Assembly: GCA_033085395.1 (NCBI GenBank)
Contig: JANQBS010000138.1
Coordinates: 43,805-107,804, forward strand
Length of the DNA stretch: 64,000 nt
Direction of reading: 5' to 3'
From: Xanthoparmelia taractica
Lineage: Eukaryota > Ascomycota > Lecanoromycetes > Lecanorales > Parmeliaceae
The number at the start of each line of letters is the position of its first letter. Within the stretch, counting starts at the first letter, position 1. Under the pieces are notes generated by a model that was given only the letters and a program-made list of their open reading frames with translations, was not told the origin of the DNA and did not search any database. Below, in pieces: positions 14,290-24,142 of the stretch. The position numbers were made by a program, and so were the translations under genes.

Positions 14290-14453
14290 TATTTTTTACT
14301 ACATAGCGCTATTCGAGTGAGAGTGTCGAAATAATCAAGTTCGTTTTCACTCTACCTACTCGAATCTCGTCTAGCATAGTCTTGACATTATCATATCTAG
14401 TCTTATAGATCTATGTAGCAAGAAAATCAAGTGTTCTACTATCTACCTTTTTA
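14290..14453 (+). repeat. 3' LTR of the Copia element
   Basis: This 164-base copy directly follows the polypurine tract ATAGAGGGG (14,281-14,289). It starts TATTTTTT (from TG by RIP) and ends CTTTTTA (from CTTTTCA). It carries the 28-base segment that the 5' LTR lacks. LTRs this short are within the range seen for fungal Copia elements. Confidence 0.75.
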
Positions 14454-14881
14454 ATAATTTTAATAATAAATATTACTTTAAAGTATTACACTAGATATAG
14501 AATAAAATCTATACGACGCTTTTAATATAGAATACGAGAATAATTTAGAAAAATATTTAAATATCTATATAAAAGCGTCGATCGCTATATAAAAAATCTT
14601 CTTAATATAAGATATAGTTAGATTAAAAGAGAGAAGAAAGTAGATTATAATTATAAAGTATAATCGAATAATTAGACTAGAACGATAGACGATTAGAATT
14701 TAATAGTATAGATCGTGCGTATTAGAATAAGAAGAATCTTAGTAAAGAAATAAAAGAATAGTTACTTCGAAAGACGAAGTATTATAATCGCGATGACGAG
14801 CGTCTTAATTAGAGAATAACTAATAAGAAGAAGATAATAATCGATATATCTAGCGATACTAGCGATAAGAATAATAATTAA

Positions 14882-15067
14882 AATAATAATAATAACGCTA
14901 GCACTAACGACGAGAGTAGTACTAACGATATTTCGAATAATCTAAAGAATAACTCTACACCTCCACTAGAAGAACCAGTATTCATCTCTTCAGCAGTAGA
15001 GAATAACTCTACATTCTCACTAGGCGAGTTAGAAGATTCCGAAGGGTCGTCGCAACGAGATAGCTAA
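14882..15067 (+). pseudogene. Acidic Asn/Ser-rich C-terminal ORF relic
   Basis: An open frame of about 60 codons ends at TAA 15,065-15,067 and encodes a tail rich in Asn, Ser, Glu and Asp. It contains an internal near-repeat: NNSTPPLEEP, then ENNSTFSLGELE. The stretch from 14,930 keeps normal CpA/TpG, unlike its surroundings. Upstream, the same frame is interrupted by stops. The parent protein, probably a transposon-encoded gag or transposase, is not recognisable. Confidence 0.45.
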
Positions 15068-15396
15068 TTAGAAGACTTATTTCTTTCTTCGTAAAGCGTA
15101 TAGTTCTTCGTAAATACTCTAATGTCTAGTTATTCAAGTTGAAGTTAACTAAATTATATTTCATAGAGAATACGTATGTATAACGTGATATAGTCGCGAC
15201 TACTACCTAGAAACCTAATAGTATAATTGTAAGTATCGTAGTTATAAGACTACTCTCACTTATAGAGTCTATAGTGGATAGATATTATAAAAGATAAAGA
15301 AAGATTAAAATTAGAAGAACATAATAAGACTTTTCGTTATACTCGCAAAGTTCGATATATATTAACAATTCTAAAATAATACTAATAAATTTAAAA

Positions 15397-15492
15397 TTAC
15401 GAACTTAACGAACTCTACGGAAATTCGCTTTTAGTATAGTTAGTAAATTTATATAATTTTTAGCACGATTTCCATAGAATTCGTTAAGTTAA
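15397..15492. repeat. Imperfect palindrome (~95 bp)
   Basis: CGAACTTAACGAACTCTACGG followed by AAATTCGC on the left is mirrored on the right by GCACGATTTCC, ATAGAATTCGTTAAGTT. The arms are about 28 bases with a ~38-base AT-rich loop. It adjoins inverted repeat copy B and may be that element's inner terminus. Confidence 0.5.
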
Positions 15493-15986
15493 TAACTTTT
15501 ACTTTACTATTAGTATAATTTTAATATAGTTAGTAAATATTACTTACTATACTTACTATTAATATTAGTCACGTAACTTAATTCTATATTTAGCTCTATA
15601 AGTTTTTTTTTTTAATCGGCGATAAGATTCGATAACGATATATAGCGACGACTCTTAATATTATCTCGAAATAGATCTCGAGATCGAAAGTTTTAAATTA
15701 AATTCTCGCGAAGATAATACTCGAAGTAGTACTCGAAGTAATGCGTAACGTATATTATTAAATACTTGCTACGAGATATTACGAGAACTTTACGTATAAA
15801 ATTTAAAATTATTTCACTTATTAAATCGTGCTAATTATACTACTAGTAACTCTATTTGCTAAATTTTTAAGTAATTACTAACTTGGTTAAATTTTATCGA
15901 TATAGATGAATAAGATTAATTAGACTAAATTAAGCTAAAACGTGCTAATCGTGCTAACTTAGAGAAAATCCGACGTAAATAACTTT
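15470..15986 (-). repeat. Inverted repeat copy B (MITE-like, ~0.5 kb)
   Basis: This is the reverse complement of the 4,139-4,665 repeat, with scattered transition differences typical of RIP and a few indels. Its outer end (15,961-15,986) lies at the border between AT-rich and normal DNA. The two copies bracket the whole Copia element in opposite orientation. Confidence 0.7.
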
Positions 15987-15999
15987 TTAAGAAATGTCG

Positions 16000-17266
16000 A
16001 TGGATTAACATTTCGAGTTAGCGACTTAGCTTTAAGGCTAAGCTAGTGTTAGGTCGAGCCGTACGGGTGCCTGTGGGGTGCGCCGTATGGGCTTCATATG
16101 GGCAAATAGGGTGCGCCTTCTATGAAGCGCGGCACCCGAACCCATGAGTTATATTTTTGACTTTATGGTACAATTGGAAAGCGCCCTTATAGCTAGGTTT
16201 GAATTATTTCTTTTAAATTAGACTGCTAAACCTTCATAACACTATTCTAGTAGTATCTACTAATGATAAAGCTCTTTAGAAAGCCTCGCTCTTGAGCCTT
16301 AAATTATTCTTTGGAGCTCTATTACTATGGCCTGATTTCTTAGGAGGAGCATCTGGTGATCTCTTATAACTAATAACGGATGACACTTCTTGTTGAAAAA
16401 CTATACGACCGAAAGTACACCGAGATGAACGACACCTAGGCTTATGGGGGAACTCTACGGGGAGATGTATATTATTTTATATATCCTTTGCAGGGTCAAA
16501 AGAGAATAATGAAACAGATCGATGATTGTTGGAATTTGGCACTACTCAGCCCTATCGCTTGTATGTAGTCAGAGTTTTCAGTAGCTACAAACCATCCGTC
16601 ACCCAGATTTGCAACAATGATTGTACCTATTGCACGAGATAACTAAACAAGGTTAGAGTTAACGGCGGACACCTGGCCTTAACCCTAATCTAGATTAGAT
16701 CGGCTAGGATAGCGCTAGGTGATCACTCGGGGGGTTTGATTGTCTTCAAGTCGCGTCCATGATGCCAGCTTCTCTGGGCGAAACATAAGGTAGATAGCGA
16801 ATGGTCTGGGGCGACGGCTAATCTATTTCCGTCACCAGTCTCTGAACACCACTGTTCATCTTTGAGGTGTGCCTTAAAGAGCTTGCGATATGATTGGTCC
16901 CCGAAGCGAGGAACGAGTGTAGAGCTGGCCCAATGCCATCCCTCCCTGTACAAGAGTCTGAATCCTGAGACTACACTGTTCATGCAAATCTTGGCACTGT
17001 ATCATCCACGGGAAGCTTCTCGTTATATCTACGATGGCATCGCCTTACGCTGCCTCATGGGCGGCACCAAAACACCGAGACTCACCAATCACCGACAGCG
17101 CTGATTGGTGGGTGGAACCGATTCCCACATGCAGCTAACATCTGCAGCCCTGGCCCTCGAGGAGTGGGGTTAGTCATGTAGCAGCGTAAGCAGGGTTGCC
17201 TGCGTATCACTTGTTTGCTCGTTTGCGCATCAACCATCAGATTGACATTAAATTCAAGAAGTTAAA
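16000..17266. other. Transition zone without a supported gene
   Basis: Base composition returns to normal here. Short ORFs on both strands (for example around 16,723-17,104) overlap one another and show no family motif. A cluster of GGGTGC/GGTGCGCC repeats with an inverted partner lies at about 16,060-16,140. I see no RNA gene. Confidence 0.4.
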
Positions 17267-19909
17267 ATGTCAGATACAGCGAACGACCTTGCCAGTGGAT
17301 CTCAGGACCTCGCTGCCCTTCTCGGACTCTTCTGTACCGACGGCGTGGAAAGAAATGCATTGGCGAACAATTTTGGATGGGGCACCGTCGTGGCGTCTTC
17401 CCTGTCGCTGCTTGGAGTTCTGGGCCTGGTGAAGAGCTCCATCAAACTGGCTTTGGGCCTAAAATATTGCCAGCAAGCAGGCTTCAACCTCGATTCGTTA
17501 CGCGGAATCTATGGTTACTTACCGGGCGAGTCGCCTGCCACGGGATCGCTCCTTGAATGTGGTGTACTCCTGATAAAATTATCCTCCTCTGAAATGAGCA
17601 TTACTAAAACAAAAAGGTAGATTTATTTGAAGTCTTTGAAATTCTCTATGGTGGGGTCGAGGTGCGAGTTGAGATGTGGGAAAGATGAGAAGAAAATTGC
17701 TCTTTACCTGCAACACACGCCAGAAGCAATATTATATTGGTGGTACCTATGTGCCCTAAAGACATACGCCGTATCTCTATAGACTTCTGACACCGGTGAT
17801 GCTGACTTTTAAATCTTGAGAAGGTACTACAGTGGGGCTAGAACCCCAATTGTCAATTATGCTGGAAGTTCTGGGAATCTTTGGGATCACCAGATCGCTA
17901 TCAATCTCGGGAACCTTGAAGGCGAGAAGGCATGGAGACAGAGCCCGATTTTGATTACTACGGCACTAGTCGTCTGTTCTGGGCTGACGAGCTGGCTCCT
18001 CGAGATTGTCCATGCAGAGTGGTATGCTATTTTCTACGATTGGGTTCCGGCTCTTGTTTCGAGAATAAAATAAACGCACCGAGACGTAAAAGATCAGTCG
18101 TTAACGCGGTGAGATATTCCGAAGAAGCAACTTTACTAACTCGAGGTCTTCAACAGGACATGGGTGAAATTCATTGCAGTCCCTGGGCTTCATGCCTGTC
18201 TGTTCTTTTTAGTGGGGCTTCCTCTATATTATGACAGACAAGTTAATCGCCCAGCAAAGCGAATGACTCTCGACAATTGGGACGCCCTACATCTAAATGG
18301 CACACCCGCCGTTGAAAAGACACTTAATCTCCTCCAAGTTGACCATCGAGATCGTGAGATAGATATGCTCCATGTTTGGGGAATTACTGGATTCCTGGAA
18401 TCATATACTACCAAGGGTTGCTTGATTATTTTGTCTATATTCGCGGCCACTGCCTATGTCTGTCAGTACGCGATCATCAAAGGCGTAGGTTCTTTTTCCG
18501 AATCTTGACTAACTCACTCCCTACAGGTCATGGCCACCTTTCATCAAAGTTTATGCTAACATGAAGTCTGTGTAGGCTTCAAGCACTCAGGCACTTATCT
18601 GGCTTGGCTGCCAAGGTGCGTTAGCAGCAGCTCGCCTAGCATACTGGGTTTTTGACCCTTCTTTTGATGATTCGACTGTGATAGACTCAGAGTATGTAAG
18701 GCTAAATGTGACGGGATCTGAGAGGTATGTATTTGAAAGCATTTTTTCGTCGTCCTCAGCTGTACACGATCCAGGTGCTAACAGTCCTGATACCTGTATC
18801 ACGACTAGCCTCTATATCAACACTAGGGACCCAGGCTTATTCTGATTCTCATCCAGGCTGACAATGAGTGAGCTGATTTGCAACTTCGCCTTTAGCGAGC
18901 ACCCCATAACAATCCCCGCTTGGGCTCTCGACTACCTCCTCACCCAGCCTCTGCGAGACCTCTTCAACAGCGCGGCCTCCAGAGCGAAACATGACATCAT
19001 CCCACTTGATGCTGAAATTTGCGCTCTGCGCCATCTAGACATTGGGAGGATCATTCGCCGACGTTGGATACGGGACAACGACGACGCCCATCACCTAGTC
19101 GTGTTGGGTCTCTATCGAGACAGAAATGGCTCCGTTTTCCCGTTCATTATGATCGAAGCGAGTTATACAGCGACGATGACCGAGCCTGTGGGTGAGAGAG
19201 CCTGCTTTATAGAAGCACAGTGGCCAGAGCGATTGTCTGGGACGACCATCTGTTCAATCTGTACGATGTTTGTGATTGACAAACAGAGCGGACAACGTCT
19301 GCATTTGAGGTCGCATCTTTCAAACGTACGTCTCCAGAAGCTTTCACTAGGTTGTCAGGTGAAGGCAGAAGCTTCAAGATTTGCGCTTCGGGAGCAGATG
19401 AGGGTTTACTTTTCTGTCATGCGCTTTCAGAACGGGCATATTTTAGCACCTCTCCGCTGCTTCGATAGTATCAGAGCTAACTTAAGGAAATCACATAGGA
19501 CTGCGATGACAATTGCTTATGGAACAAGATGCACGCGGGTGATTACGCCGACGAAAACACTTGGAAGTATATCGATGATAGATCACGGGTGTGCAGGTAT
19601 CTTCAAAGTATTAGTGTCGCTGAGGATGATAGCTTTGATCTGAAGAGCACGCCGGGATGGGAAAATTGTGTGAATGTTGGGGGACCGCAAGGTAAACAAC
19701 GTGGGAAGCAACGACCTCGAATTCTGGACTATAGAACAGGCCTTCAGCAGGTTCGAGACTATCTTGAGGAAGGATTATCTAAACATCATTACTACGTGAA
19801 GAATGCAGCACGCTGGCTTCGTGGACAAATAACTTGGCCTACCAGGAAAGGCAGAGAACCGCCGGGAGATGACGATAATCAATTACCTGTAGCAGCGGGC
19901 AAGGTGTAA
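17267..19909 (+). pseudogene. Large multi-pass fungal membrane protein of unknown function, probably broken
   Basis: A series of same-strand fragments reads like one protein. The N-terminus (ATG 17,267) contains SGSQDLAALLGLF, followed by hydrophobic segments, then LWDHQIAINLGNLEGEKAW at about 17,880-17,940, VKFIAVPGLHACLFF at about 18,160-18,210, a further hydrophobic stretch to 18,480, and a soluble C-terminal part to TAA/TAG at 19,909. This resembles a fungal-specific family of large membrane proteins with no known function. Good intron signals exist, for example 18,485-18,527 with GACTAAC and CTACAG. However, stops at 17,618, 17,780 and 18,071 and frame changes near 18,070 and 19,400 could not all be explained by splicing. 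It may be a pseudogene or an intron-rich gene whose exons I could not resolve. Confidence 0.5.
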
Positions 19910-20292
19910 GACCCGCATCTTCCTCTCGCAGAGCCTAAGACTTTGTCGTCTCAACGGCTCTCAACGAGCAGCAGTCATCTGGCAGCCTACCCTCTCTCAG
20001 AAACTGGCCAGTTCAGGGAGTCTGACCTTCTGCTCAACCAGTAGTGAGCGATGTAAGTTCAGCGCAAATGAATTCGGATGCCATTTTAGCATAAGGAACT
20101 CCGTGAGCGTTATCGGCGTCCGCCGCATCTACTCAGATTCCAAAAAGTTTAATCTTATTATGACTAGTTATAAAATTCAATATCTCTCTAATTGAGTTGC
20201 TAGGGGCTACGTCCTAATGACCTTTCGCACCCCTGGGTGTCTGCTTATGTACCCATTTTTTTGAATGCCAAATCGTCTGCCAACAGTAAATC

Positions 20293-22328
20293 TCAATCTT
20301 CAGACTTATCCAGGCATGCTCTGTTCTGGAAAACAAGTCGAAGCTGACCTGGACTTGCCGTGAATCGGTCTACCATGTCCCGTTCCACGGCTCTACCGTC
20401 CTCCCCCGGCGCGTATGTGACGTCGTATTCCGAAGCAAGGAGAGCTAATACATATCTCATCTCCGAGTACGCCAGATTCTTGCCGATACAGTAGTATCGA
20501 CCCGAATGTGTCAGTCAGCGTTTTGGACAGAAATCGAACGCCAAGTTCAGAAGGAGAGGAGGATGGAAGGCCGACCTAGCGCAAACGGAGCAAAGGCTCT
20601 TCTATCCCTGATCATCTCCGGCCTGCTGTACCAGCGCTCAGGAATGAATTCGTTGGCTTTTTCAAAACACGATTTAACTATGAGTCTTTTTTTTTAGCAG
20701 TCTGCAGCGCATTCATAAGGGTTACTTACGCCTTGCGAGAGTGTAGCGAGGTGCACAAATGATGGTGTTGCCTGGCACGAACCGACCAGATACATGGGCG
20801 CCTTCGGGTGGTGCGTGGCGTAGACCACCCGTAGGTACCGCGGGGTGCAGGCGGAGCGTCTCGTTGATGGTTCCATTCAGGTGTGGCAAGTTTTGAAGGT
20901 TTTGAAAGTCGTGTATTGATTCAGTTGAATCCAACTCTTGCTGGATTTTCTTTAAGTGCCGCGGGTTCTGGGCTAAGCCTAGAATATACACACCAAGGTC
21001 ATTGCTACTGTGTCGCTATTCGGCCGGTTAGAGAAAAAACAGTCTTGTTCCCATTTGTCTCCATCTCACCTCCCAGCAAGGATCATGGCTATTGCATCCC
21101 CGTATAAAGTGTTTTTGTCTTTGGTAAGTCGGCCGTGTTTGGCAGACCAGCTAATCATATATGAAGACACCTGATAATTAGTCCGCGTTCGTAACGCATG
21201 GTGGCAGTCTTACATCCGGCTCTTCAACAACGCGCTATACAACGCTTAGTCTTAGCTAAGATATTCTCGCCATTTCATGGGACATCATTACCTTGATTCG
21301 CTCATCCATGCGATTCGTGCACCATGCCACCATGGCTTGGAAATCTCGTACAATGCGGAGGACAGGTATGTCGAATGCAATTCGCACCAGCCAGGGTACT
21401 GGGGTGAAAGGTCCCACGAGTGCAAGTCCCGACCGGAGCATTTGTATGCTATAATGCCAATGCTTGTTTTTGAGCATACCGAACGACTTTGAGAAGGCGA
21501 ATTGTCCCATGACATCGAAACTGAACCAATAGAAGTATTGATTGATGCTGATCTCCTCTCCGACATTCTGTGTAATGGCTTGCTCAAGTTGTATCGAGTA
21601 TGTTTTGACTTGGTTTTCATACGTTTTCAATGCTGTGAACCAGTGAGCCCGTATCTTTCGCACGGTAAAGGATGATCCGACAAACATTTGGTCATAAAGC
21701 CTTGATCCCAGATGCGCCTACGATGTTCATGTACAACTTTACTTCGATGGGTGTTCAGCCCAGAGTATGGTCGCAAGTTGTCGTACCAATCGGGTTTGCT
21801 GAAGGGATTTTTCGATCCTTCAAGGATCTTGGAAAGAACATTAGGTTCAAAAACTGTGAGTTCGTTCGGTCCTACTTTTCATTTAGACGGTCCCAATCCT
21901 TTCATAACAGGTGTTACTCGTACCAGTACGGACAAAGCTCCCATACTTTGCATACAATCTTTCCATCAGAAGATGATTCTTCGAATCGTAGCAGTGTGCC
22001 ACGTGCCATAACTTGGAAACGCGGGCTAAAACTGGGCCTGGAAAGTCATGAAGTGGATGGAAGAAAAGGCGATTGGCAATCATGCTCCCCCAAAGGCACA
22101 GCGCATATACACCACAGATTATTGAACCTGATACAAACGCCTGGCGCCATGCAAGATGCGCGTGTTTGCTTCATACAGTATAATGGCAGCGTAAGAAAGC
22201 AAGTAGAATTTGAGCAGACCCGTGGCTCGCAGATGCCATTCCCCAGAAGCGAAGACAAACCAGTGAGACAGTAAGCCCGCAATACCAGATGCAAAGATCT
22301 CCACTTCCATGTTGCGATGGGCTAGCAT
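20293..22328 (-). pseudogene. Cytochrome P450 monooxygenase (membrane-anchored), probably inactivated
   Basis: An eight-exon P450. The exons are 22,328-21,924; 21,871-21,686; 21,632-21,292; 21,234-21,214; 21,170-21,070; 21,004-20,730; 20,677-20,576; and 20,501-20,293. Visible features are an N-terminal hydrophobic anchor, FFHPLHDFPGP hinge, I-helix AGSNDLG, K-helix ETLRLHP, FIPERW, and a heme loop FALGRYYCIG formed across the last intron. All exons from 22,083 downward are in frame. Two defects stand out. The anchor-encoding first ATG (22,328) is out of frame with the rest, and the last intron (20,575-20,502) ends in GG instead of AG. It should be an ER monooxygenase with molecular oxygen and a P450 reductase partner. 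Its position next to UbiA and NRPS-like genes suggests a tailoring role. Confidence 0.72.
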
Positions 22329-23105
22329 CGTCGTGGCGTAGCAACTAGGCTTGGTCTGAAGGCAGCTTGGATGAGGACTACACGGCGAATTTTATGATTA
22401 ACGGCAGGATCGACCTACCAAACCTTAGAGGCGCTCGGCCACAATTTCCCTGGCACATATGGATTGTGATGAGGCCATACACTCCGGACGAAAATGCAAT
22501 TCTAAAGCGGCGAGCGGTGTTTTCCAAAGCACTAAAACGCCAAGCCTATAAAAGTCATTATTGCAAGACCACACTGGGCCCGGGTGATAACGAGCATTGA
22601 CTTGGCTATTAAGAAATGCCGGTCAGGTGAGCACATAAATATGCAAGGTTTGCATGAGCTGTGATAGATTGTATTCCATGACGTGCATCTGTGGGACCAA
22701 TCAAGTAACTTGATGGACGCGTCTTGTGTCGTAGCTCGCTGTCTTATCTTCCCATCAAATGCACTCCCACGGAGAAAGAAGGAAGGATTCTATGCACGCT
22801 CGCGGTGTTGCAGCGTTTGTTATATACCCTAGCGCCTGCTACAAACGGGCACCCCCAATACGTTTGGGGTTACCTTCCTATTGGTCCTCGTACAATCATG
22901 AAAGAGGCACACACACACACACGAATAGCAGACAATTACGAGCCTTTGAATTAAATACACGGTGTTAAGCCCCATCCTACGATGCTCTCTGTTTTACTCG
23001 GCCACGGAACATATCGCGCGATCTCGAAAGGTCGTACGCATCCTGAAATGAATATATCTACAGCATTCTCTTCCAAGGAGTTATACCCTCGTTATTCCGC
23101 CTAAG
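22329..23105. promoter_or_regulatory. Intergenic region between divergent P450 and UbiA genes
   Basis: The region presumably contains both promoters, since the P450 is read leftward and UbiA rightward. A short (AC)n run at 22,907-22,922 is the only obvious repeat. Small ORFs here overlap each other and have no family features. Confidence 0.4.
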
Positions 23106-24000
23106 ATGTATCGCTATCATGTTCAAAAAATCCTATATAATCTGAGAACACTATATCTCTTCACTGTCGACGATTTCATCAGTATCGTATTACCAAACAC
23201 TTCGTGTGGTGTTGCGCTTCCTCTAGCTAGCGGCCTTCTGCACCGGCCTGCTACGATCCGACACATCATGCCAAGAGTCCCTTTGGTCATATTTTGGGTC
23301 TGGGCCAATCTCCTGTTCTTCAATATGTCCAATCAAACTCAGCCTGGAGCCATCCTCGAGGCGACCAATCGCCTCTGGACGCGTTAGCGTACAGTGTGTT
23401 CAACATTACATTAGCGCAACAAGACTTGGGCTCTTCTGTATAAGTCTCGCTTTTGGGGGGACCTATCCCAGCCTGTTACTTCAGTTGCTGACTTTCTGGT
23501 ACAACGACCTCAACGGCGGCGAAGTATGGCTATCCCGGAATTTCCTCAACGCTGGTGGATACCTTTGCTTTACCGTAGGGGCAATGCAGGTGGCTAGGGG
23601 ATCTCAGCAATTCGATTTCAGCAATACGGGGTTAAAATGGCTTGGTTGGACATCAGCTATCATTACTTGTACCATGCAGATACAGGATCTCTACGACCAG
23701 GAAGGCGATAGATTGCGGGGTCGAAGAACCATACCATTGGTGTTTGGCAATGCAATCGCTCGATACAGCATTGCGATTCCAGTCCTCTTCTGGTCATTTG
23801 CCGCTCCGGCTTTCTGGACTCTTTCCATCTTTGACTTTCTTCCTTCGGTGACCCTCGGCACAACCATTACAACGCGATTATTAAGGAACGGAAAGGGGAA
23901 CGTCGCATACGATAAGGTGACTTTCGTCTACTGGAATGCATGGCTAATCTCCATTCATATGCTTCCGGTATGGGCGCAGCTATTCGGTCTTGATTCGTGA
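23106..24000 (+). pseudogene. UbiA-family membrane prenyltransferase or terpene cyclase, frameshifted
   Basis: The N-terminal frame (23,106 to about 23,360) has VDDFISIVLPNTSCG and the first conserved block NMSNQTQPGAILE. The C-terminal frame (about 23,360 to TGA 24,000) resumes with RRPIASGRVS, then hydrophobic helices and the second aspartate motif QDLYDQEGDRLRGRRTIPL. In the family, the first block continues ED..NKPWRPIxSGR in one frame. Here bases appear to be missing at about 23,352-23,362, which removes the second half of the first Asp-rich motif and shifts the frame by one. Eight or so transmembrane helices are expected. Fungal proteins with this motif pair include prenyltransferases and UbiA-type sesquiterpene cyclases, and the sequence does not decide between them. 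Its neighbours are a P450 and an NRPS-like gene. Confidence 0.7.
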
Positions 24001-24142
24001 TACTGGTTCTGGAATGGCTCTGGACTTCTTTAGTTAATGGACATCAAGTAGGCGCTATGATAAGTTCATCTGTCACGACAAGTTTTTGGAAGAAAAGAGT
24101 GTGCATCAAAGTCTCGGTTGAACTTACCCTTCTAAGGCGACC

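Larger units (their letters stand above)
5810..14453 (+). mobile_element. RIP-killed Copia (Ty1) LTR retrotransposon with nested insertion
   Basis: Reading the plus strand through stops gives the Copia order. Gag remnants with a degenerate zinc-knuckle region lie at about 6,950-7,500, and the protease/GAG-pre-integrase region with NLISISAL lies at 7,610-7,950. The integrase region follows at about 8,000-8,600. The reverse transcriptase is at 9,390-9,830, with the IAFLYKNIDEVIYV, LNKALYKLK and VIIYINNLLI segments, the last being the mutated YVDDLL box. RNase H spans 10,060-10,465 and continues at 11,955-12,265 with KYINI-YYFVREKV. LTR remnants flank it and a polypurine tract ATAGAGGGG precedes the 3' LTR. 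Without the 1.47-kb insertion it would be about 7.2 kb. Between the end of pol and the 3' LTR lie 2 kb of extra sequence with tandem repeats, which is long for Copia. Every domain has stops, so it is not mobile. Confidence 0.88.
1..16000. repeat. AT-rich, RIP-mutated transposon block
   Basis: The block is strongly AT-rich. CpA and TpG are rare while TpA is very common and CpG survives, which is the pattern left by repeat-induced point mutation acting on CpA. No ORF longer than 89 codons is present, and retroelement proteins can be followed only by reading through many TAA/TAG codons. Composition changes abruptly near 16,000, where normal fungal sequence begins. Short patches (about 3,800-3,920, 5,460-5,580 and 14,930-15,070) keep normal CpA content. 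Recognisable elements are listed separately; the remainder (for example 2,050-4,138, 4,700-5,800 and 12,300-13,400) is unassigned relic DNA. Confidence 0.9.

Noticed and set aside
5810..14453. Clean 5-bp target duplication for the Copia element
   Set aside because: AATAA occurs at 5,805-5,809 and at 14,453-14,457, but the second overlaps the LTR end by one base, and such AT-rich pentamers are common here.
16679..16688. TTAACCCTAA resembling a telomere repeat
   Set aside because: Only one unit is present and there is no array, so it gives no support for an internal telomere tract.
21235..21291. Two in-frame TAG codons in the middle of the first P450
   Set aside because: They fall in a 57-nt segment with GTAATG donor, CTAAG/ACTAAG branch-like sequences and TATAG acceptor; removing it keeps the frame, so it is an intron and not a lesion.
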